From Chitinophagaceae bacterium (GTDB lineage Bacteria > Bacteroidota > Bacteroidia > Chitinophagales > Chitinophagaceae): a stretch of DNA of 64,000 bases. A model generated the notes under the pieces. It had not been told where the DNA came from, made no database searches, and was given only the letters and a program-made list of their open reading frames with translations. Below, in pieces: positions 60,402 to 64,000 of the stretch. Made by a program: the position numbers and the translations under genes. The stretch is from contig JAHBTR010000005.1 of NCBI GenBank assembly GCA_019638475.1, positions 158,538-222,537 on the forward strand, read 5' to 3'. How positions within the stretch are numbered: the stretch's first letter is position 1; every line of letters begins with the position of its first letter.

Positions 60402-62666
60402 TTAAGTTTTATTAGTTTCATTTTTTTCTTCTGTTTCTTCAGTTGCTTTTTTAAGGGTTGAAATACGCAACTTATCTCCTACAATCCACAAAATATCTCC
60501 TGCCTTCATAGTATAGGTAGATTCTGGATTAATAATTCTTTGCCCATTTGTTTCAATACCTACAATAATACCATGTGTTTTTTCTCTTATACCAGATTGC
60601 CTAATAGTTTGCTCTGCAAGTGCAGCATTAGGAGCTATGGTAATATGCCCTAAAATAATTTCATTTTTCTTAGAAGTGGTAACTGTTTCTTTTACATCTG
60701 GTATATTTATTGCTTGATTAAAAGTCATTAATTGCTCATCAGTACCAATGATAGAAAGTAAATCGGTAGGAAAAATTCTTTCATACCTTCCTGGTGCATT
60801 AATAATTTTATTTCCTCTTAAAATTCTGGCAACATTAATACCATAGGTTTCACGCCAAGCCAATTCTTGTAAAGTTTTTCCAATACCGGGGCAATGAGCA
60901 TTTACTTGAAAAGCTACAATATGTGTGTCCCATGGTGCAAGTTCAGATTGAAGATTACTTTTTTCTGCATCTTCTCTTGCATTGTAATTTATTAAAAACT
61001 GTCCTTTAATTTTTTTATACAATAGTTGTATTTTTTTTGAGAAAAATAAAAGTGTAATAAACATTAAAACAGTAACTAATAATGAAATTTTAGCAGAGAA
61101 GAAACTATCTAATAAAAAGCCAACTAAAAAAATGGCAATAACAATTTTCAAAAGGTGTAGCAAATAAATACTTCCTTTAAATTTTTGTGTTTTTAAAATT
61201 TCTTCTAACAAATCTCTTTTATACGGCAATATTAATGACCAAATAAAAGGAGCAATAATGATTGCTGTACCAATAGCTACTACAATAGTTATCCAAGTAT
61301 TATCGCCCAATCTTGTTCTGGTATAAGGCAATATGTAGTAGGAAGAAAGTAAAACAATAGCTGTAACAAATACAGTAAGTATAATGGTTTGAATAACCCA
61401 AGACCTAATATAACGTTGCCATTCATTAGTAATTGTTTGTTTTTGAGAACGATTGCTATATCTATTCAAAGATTTTATCCATGCGGGTGGTAAAATTTTA
61501 TTCAGCCAATTATAAAAAGGATCAGCCATTTTCATAAGGTATGGTGTAGTAAAAGTAGTAATAGCAGAAACAGCTACAGCAATAGGGTATAAAAATTCGC
61601 TGGTAACTTTTAATGAATAACCTAATGTAGCAATGATGAATGAAAATTCGCCAATTTGTGCTAAGCTAAAACCAGTTTGTACAGAAAGTTTTAATGGTTG
61701 TCCAGATAATAATGCACCAAAAGAAGTAGTAATCATTTTTCCAAAAATTGTTGCCAGAATAATAATGACAACAGTCCATGTATAATCTACTACTACTTCA
61801 GGATTAAATAACATACCTACCGATACAAAAAATACAGCTCCAAATAAATCTTTTACAGGTTTTAATAAATGTTCTATTTTTTCGGCATAAACAGTTTCTG
61901 CTAAAATAGAACCCATAATAAATGCTCCTAATGCAGGAGAAAAACCAACCATAGATGCTAACCAAACCATCATTATACAAAGAGCTAAAGAAGTAATGAG
62001 CAACATTTCTTCTGTCATTAATTTTTTAGCCCATCGTAATAAAGTAGGAATAAAAAATATACCCAAAATAAACCATAGAATTAAAAAGAAAATAAGTTTA
62101 ACAATAGAGAACAACATTTCTGAACCAGAAAATTGATTACTTACTGAAATAGTTGTTAGCAATACCATTAATAATATAGCCAATAAATCTTCTACTATTA
62201 AAATGCCAAATACCAAGCCTGCAAATTGTTTTCCTTGAACACCCAATTCTTCAAATGCTCGTATAATAATAGTAGTAGATGAAATACATAATACACCTCC
62301 TAAGAAAATGCTATCCATTTTAGACCAACCCATTAAACTACCTATCATATAACCAAGAAATACCATGCCTGCTACTTCTAACAAAGCAGTTATAGATGCT
62401 GGTATGCCTACACGAAGTAGCTTTTTAAAACTAAATTCTAAACCAAGACCAAATAATAAAAATATTACACCAATTTCTGCCCAAACATCAATATTGTGTT
62501 TCTCTGCAATAGAAGGAATAAGGTGAAAGTGAGGACCTACTAAAAAGCCAGCAATTAAATAACCTAAAACAATAGGCTGCTTTAGCCATTTGAATAAAAT
62601 AGTAACAATAGCTGCTGCTCCTAATATTAAACCCAAATCTCTAATAAGCTCAGGTAAATGAATCAT
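60402..62666 (-). CDS. CPA2-family monovalent cation:proton antiporter (KefB-like) with TrkA-C domains
   Basis: A 754-residue inner-membrane antiporter. Residues about 1-390 form the Na+/H+-exchanger domain with about 12 helices (VLGYLIAGFLVGPHFHLIP, FLLFGLGLEFSFKKLL, GVLCISSTTIIIRAFEELG, FSPALGAFIMGSILAET). A further helical region of about four spans follows (about 420-570), then two TrkA-C/RCK_C-like domains (about 595-665 and 675-740; GKTLQELAWRETYGINVARILRG and IRQSGIREKTHGIIVGIETNG). No Rossmann TrkA-N domain is seen between membrane and C-terminal parts, unlike KefB/KefC. It probably exchanges K+ or Na+ for protons, gated by a ligand on the C-terminal domains. Confidence 0.92.
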   Translation of the reverse strand: MIHLPELIRDLGLILGAAAIVTILFKWLKQPIVLGYLIAGFLVGPHFHLIPSIAEKHNIDVWAEIGVIFLLFGLGLEFSFKKLLRVGIPASITALLEVAGMVFLGYMIGSLMGWSKMDSIFLGGVLCISSTTIIIRAFEELGVQGKQFAGLVFGILIVEDLLAILLMVLLTTISVSNQFSGSEMLFSIVKLIFFLILWFILGIFFIPTLLRWAKKLMTEEMLLITSLALCIMMVWLASMVGFSPALGAFIMGSILAETVYAEKIEHLLKPVKDLFGAVFFVSVGMLFNPEVVVDYTWTVVIIILATIFGKMITTSFGALLSGQPLKLSVQTGFSLAQIGEFSFIIATLGYSLKVTSEFLYPIAVAVSAITTFTTPYLMKMADPFYNWLNKILPPAWIKSLNRYSNRSQKQTITNEWQRYIRSWVIQTIILTVFVTAIVLLSSYYILPYTRTRLGDNTWITIVVAIGTAIIIAPFIWSLILPYKRDLLEEILKTQKFKGSIYLLHLLKIVIAIFLVGFLLDSFFSAKISLLVTVLMFITLLFFSKKIQLLYKKIKGQFLINYNAREDAEKSNLQSELAPWDTHIVAFQVNAHCPGIGKTLQELAWRETYGINVARILRGNKIINAPGRYERIFPTDLLSIIGTDEQLMTFNQAINIPDVKETVTTSKKNEIILGHITIAPNAALAEQTIRQSGIREKTHGIIVGIETNGQRIINPESTYTMKAGDILWIVGDKLRISTLKKATEETEEKNETNKT

Positions 62667-62860
62667 ATATAAAATAGCTTAAAAGTTAGTTTTAGCCGAA
62701 GCCAAATTACTTTATTTTTTGGATTTTTTTATCTTTAATTACAAAAAAATAAAAAAATAGCCCTGTTATAATAGCTTCTTTTTAATTAAAATGAAAGATG
62801 TTTTTCTTTTTCTAATGCTTGTACATTGTTTTTTTAGAGTATGTATAACAACAAAAACCG

Positions 62861-62891
62861 AAAAAGCCCTTACAATTTGTAAAGGCTTTTT
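62861..62891. terminator. Bidirectional intrinsic terminator downstream of the RND gene
   Basis: AAAAAGCC and GGCTTTTT form the base of a long stem with TTACAA / TTGTAA inside (one mismatch), with A and T tracts on both sides. It lies 33 bases after the minus-strand stop at 62924 and would work in either direction. Confidence 0.8.
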
Positions 62892-62923
62892 GCTATTGCT
62901 TTTGCAAGTATGTTTATATTATA

Positions 62924-64000
62924 TTATGCTATTGCTTTTATTATTTTCTGTTCTCCCATCCATACTTTTTTACCTTGTAATTTTTTCACTAAAAACATAA
63001 TACCTACCAGTATAAAAAATAGTGGACCAGTAAAACCTAATAATGCAACGAATTTTGTTCCATAAAATTTGGTCATTGGTCTTCTTAATCTTTCACTTAA
63101 AATATACATACTTGGTACCATAATAAGTGTAAGGAAAAATGCAAAGATTAAACCAAAAATGATTGTCCAGCTTAATGGACCCCAGAATACTACACTATCT
63201 CCACCAAAGAAAATTTTTGGATTAAGGTTTTGGAATAAAGAAACAAAATCTATATTAAAACCAATAGCTAAAGGAAATAAACCTAACATAGTAGCCAATG
63301 CTGTTAATAATACAGGAATAATACGAATTTTACCTGCTTCTATTGCAGCTCTTCTTGTTTTATAACCTCTGTTTCTTAGCTCATCGGTAAATTCAATTAA
63401 TAAAATACCATTTTTAATTACAATACCTGCAAGCCCTACTATACCTACACCTAACATAATGGTAGCAATGGTCATACCTGTAATAGCATAACCTATAAAT
63501 ACACCAATAATGCTAAAGAAAATTTCTGTTAATACAATGAATGGTTTACTTAATCCATTAAACTGTAAAACAAGAATTAAGAATATAATTAATAATGAAG
63601 TACATAATGCAGTGATTAAAAATACACCTGTTTCTTTTTCTTGCTCACCTTGTCCAGTTTGTTTAATAGTAACATCGCCTGTTAGTTTTGTTTTGCTTTT
63701 AAATTCATTAATTTTTTTAGCCAACTCTGCATTTACAGGCACAGCCATTGAAGGGTCAGTAACATTAGATTGTATTTGAATAGTACGTTTGGTATTTTTT
63801 CTTTTTACAGCGCCCGATGTATTGGTATAATCTACTCTTGCTACTGCATTTAGAGGTACTTGTTTTATAGCCATAGTATTAAAATCTCTAAATGTAATAC
63901 GCATGTTCATAATGTCTGTAATATTATTTCTTTGTAAATCTGCATAGCGAATTTGTATTTTATAATCATCTTCACCATCTTTTAATTTACTGGCTTCTTT
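62924..64000 (-). CDS. RND-family efflux transporter, C-terminal part (cut by window edge)
   Basis: The open frame runs from the stop at 62924 through the right edge; about 359 codons are present, the C-terminal third of a protein normally about 1000-1100 residues long. The left-to-right protein order is a periplasmic porter subdomain (IQIRYADLQRNNITDIMNM, VPLNAVARVDYTNTSGAVKRKNTKRTIQIQSNV), then helices 8-12 with FLILVLQFNGLSKPFIVLTEIFFSIIGVFIGY and GLAGIVIKNGILLIEFTDELR, an AcrB/HAE1-type core. It exports hydrophobic compounds with protons as part of a tripartite pump; membrane-fusion and TolC partners would lie to the right. Substrate is not determinable. The end has a bidirectional terminator. 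Confidence 0.93.
   Translation of the reverse strand, partial: KEASKLKDGEDDYKIQIRYADLQRNNITDIMNMRITFRDFNTMAIKQVPLNAVARVDYTNTSGAVKRKNTKRTIQIQSNVTDPSMAVPVNAELAKKINEFKSKTKLTGDVTIKQTGQGEQEKETGVFLITALCTSLLIIFLILVLQFNGLSKPFIVLTEIFFSIIGVFIGYAITGMTIATIMLGVGIVGLAGIVIKNGILLIEFTDELRNRGYKTRRAAIEAGKIRIIPVLLTALATMLGLFPLAIGFNIDFVSLFQNLNPKIFFGGDSVVFWGPLSWTIIFGLIFAFFLTLIMVPSMYILSERLRRPMTKFYGTKFVALLGFTGPLFFILVGIMFLVKKLQGKKVWMGEQKIIKAIA

Noticed and set aside
62791..63000. 69-residue hydrophobic frame on the plus strand
   Set aside because: It runs across the terminator hairpin and into the antisense strand of the RND gene; Leu/Phe richness comes from AT-rich DNA.

Overview
The window is AT-rich chromosomal DNA from a member of the Bacteroidota, most likely a Chitinophagaceae-like lineage. 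Three things point there. Two very large secreted proteins end in type IX secretion (T9SS) sorting domains (PNP motif, then a GxYxxxI/V-like tail). Several genes are preceded by TAnnTTTG -7 elements, two of them with a TTG at the typical 19-base spacing. The gene content is also typical: a long NusB followed by a DUF1573 lipoprotein and YajC, OmpA proteins with thrombospondin type-3 linkers, a LytS/LytTR pair, and an LptD-like protein. No rRNA, tRNA, CRISPR array, insertion sequence or phage gene was seen.

Layout. 1-3.4 kb: uvrB (cut by the left edge) and htpG on the minus strand, separated by an octanucleotide array; htpG carries in-frame palindromic repeats. 3.6-8 kb: a GT-C-like membrane glycosyltransferase, an unrecognised secreted protein and an FAD-dependent UGM-like oxidoreductase. 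8-10.4 kb: a small accessory patch with two toxin-antitoxin modules, a truncated WYL regulator and a SpoU methyltransferase. 10.5-12.3 kb: nusB-DUF1573-yajC. 12.4-24.1 kb: an ABC-F ATPase, a DUF3078-like protein, an M14 peptidase, a third broken toxin-antitoxin locus, a PIG-L deacetylase, a 40-residue membrane peptide with a sodium:solute symporter, and a GH13 enzyme. 24.2-30 kb: a 1921-residue surface protein. 30.6-36.4 kb: folC with a TonB-like gene, then two tandem OmpA paralogues. 36.8-51 kb: mostly core genes (polyprenyl synthase, recJ, dnaK, amidase, lptD-like, queA, isoaspartyl peptidase, fmt) plus an MFS transporter with a small membrane partner. 51-60.3 kb: a T9SS-exported PHP-family protein, dapF, a LytS/LytTR two-component pair, an ALDH7-like dehydrogenase and lpxB. 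60.4-64 kb: a CPA2 antiporter and the C-terminal part of an RND transporter (cut by the right edge).

How the genes work together. Much of the window serves the envelope: LPS (lpxB, lptD-like), peptidoglycan (amidase, dapF), outer-membrane anchoring (OmpA paralogues), the TonB system, secretion (YajC) and T9SS cargo. The rest is DNA repair (uvrB, recJ), chaperones (htpG, dnaK) and translation (fmt, queA, ABC-F).

The most unusual pattern is that all three type II toxin-antitoxin loci keep an intact antitoxin frame while the toxin is broken, each by a different lesion: a one-base frameshift, a single nonsense codon and an internal deletion. None of the toxin remnants is an intact open frame.
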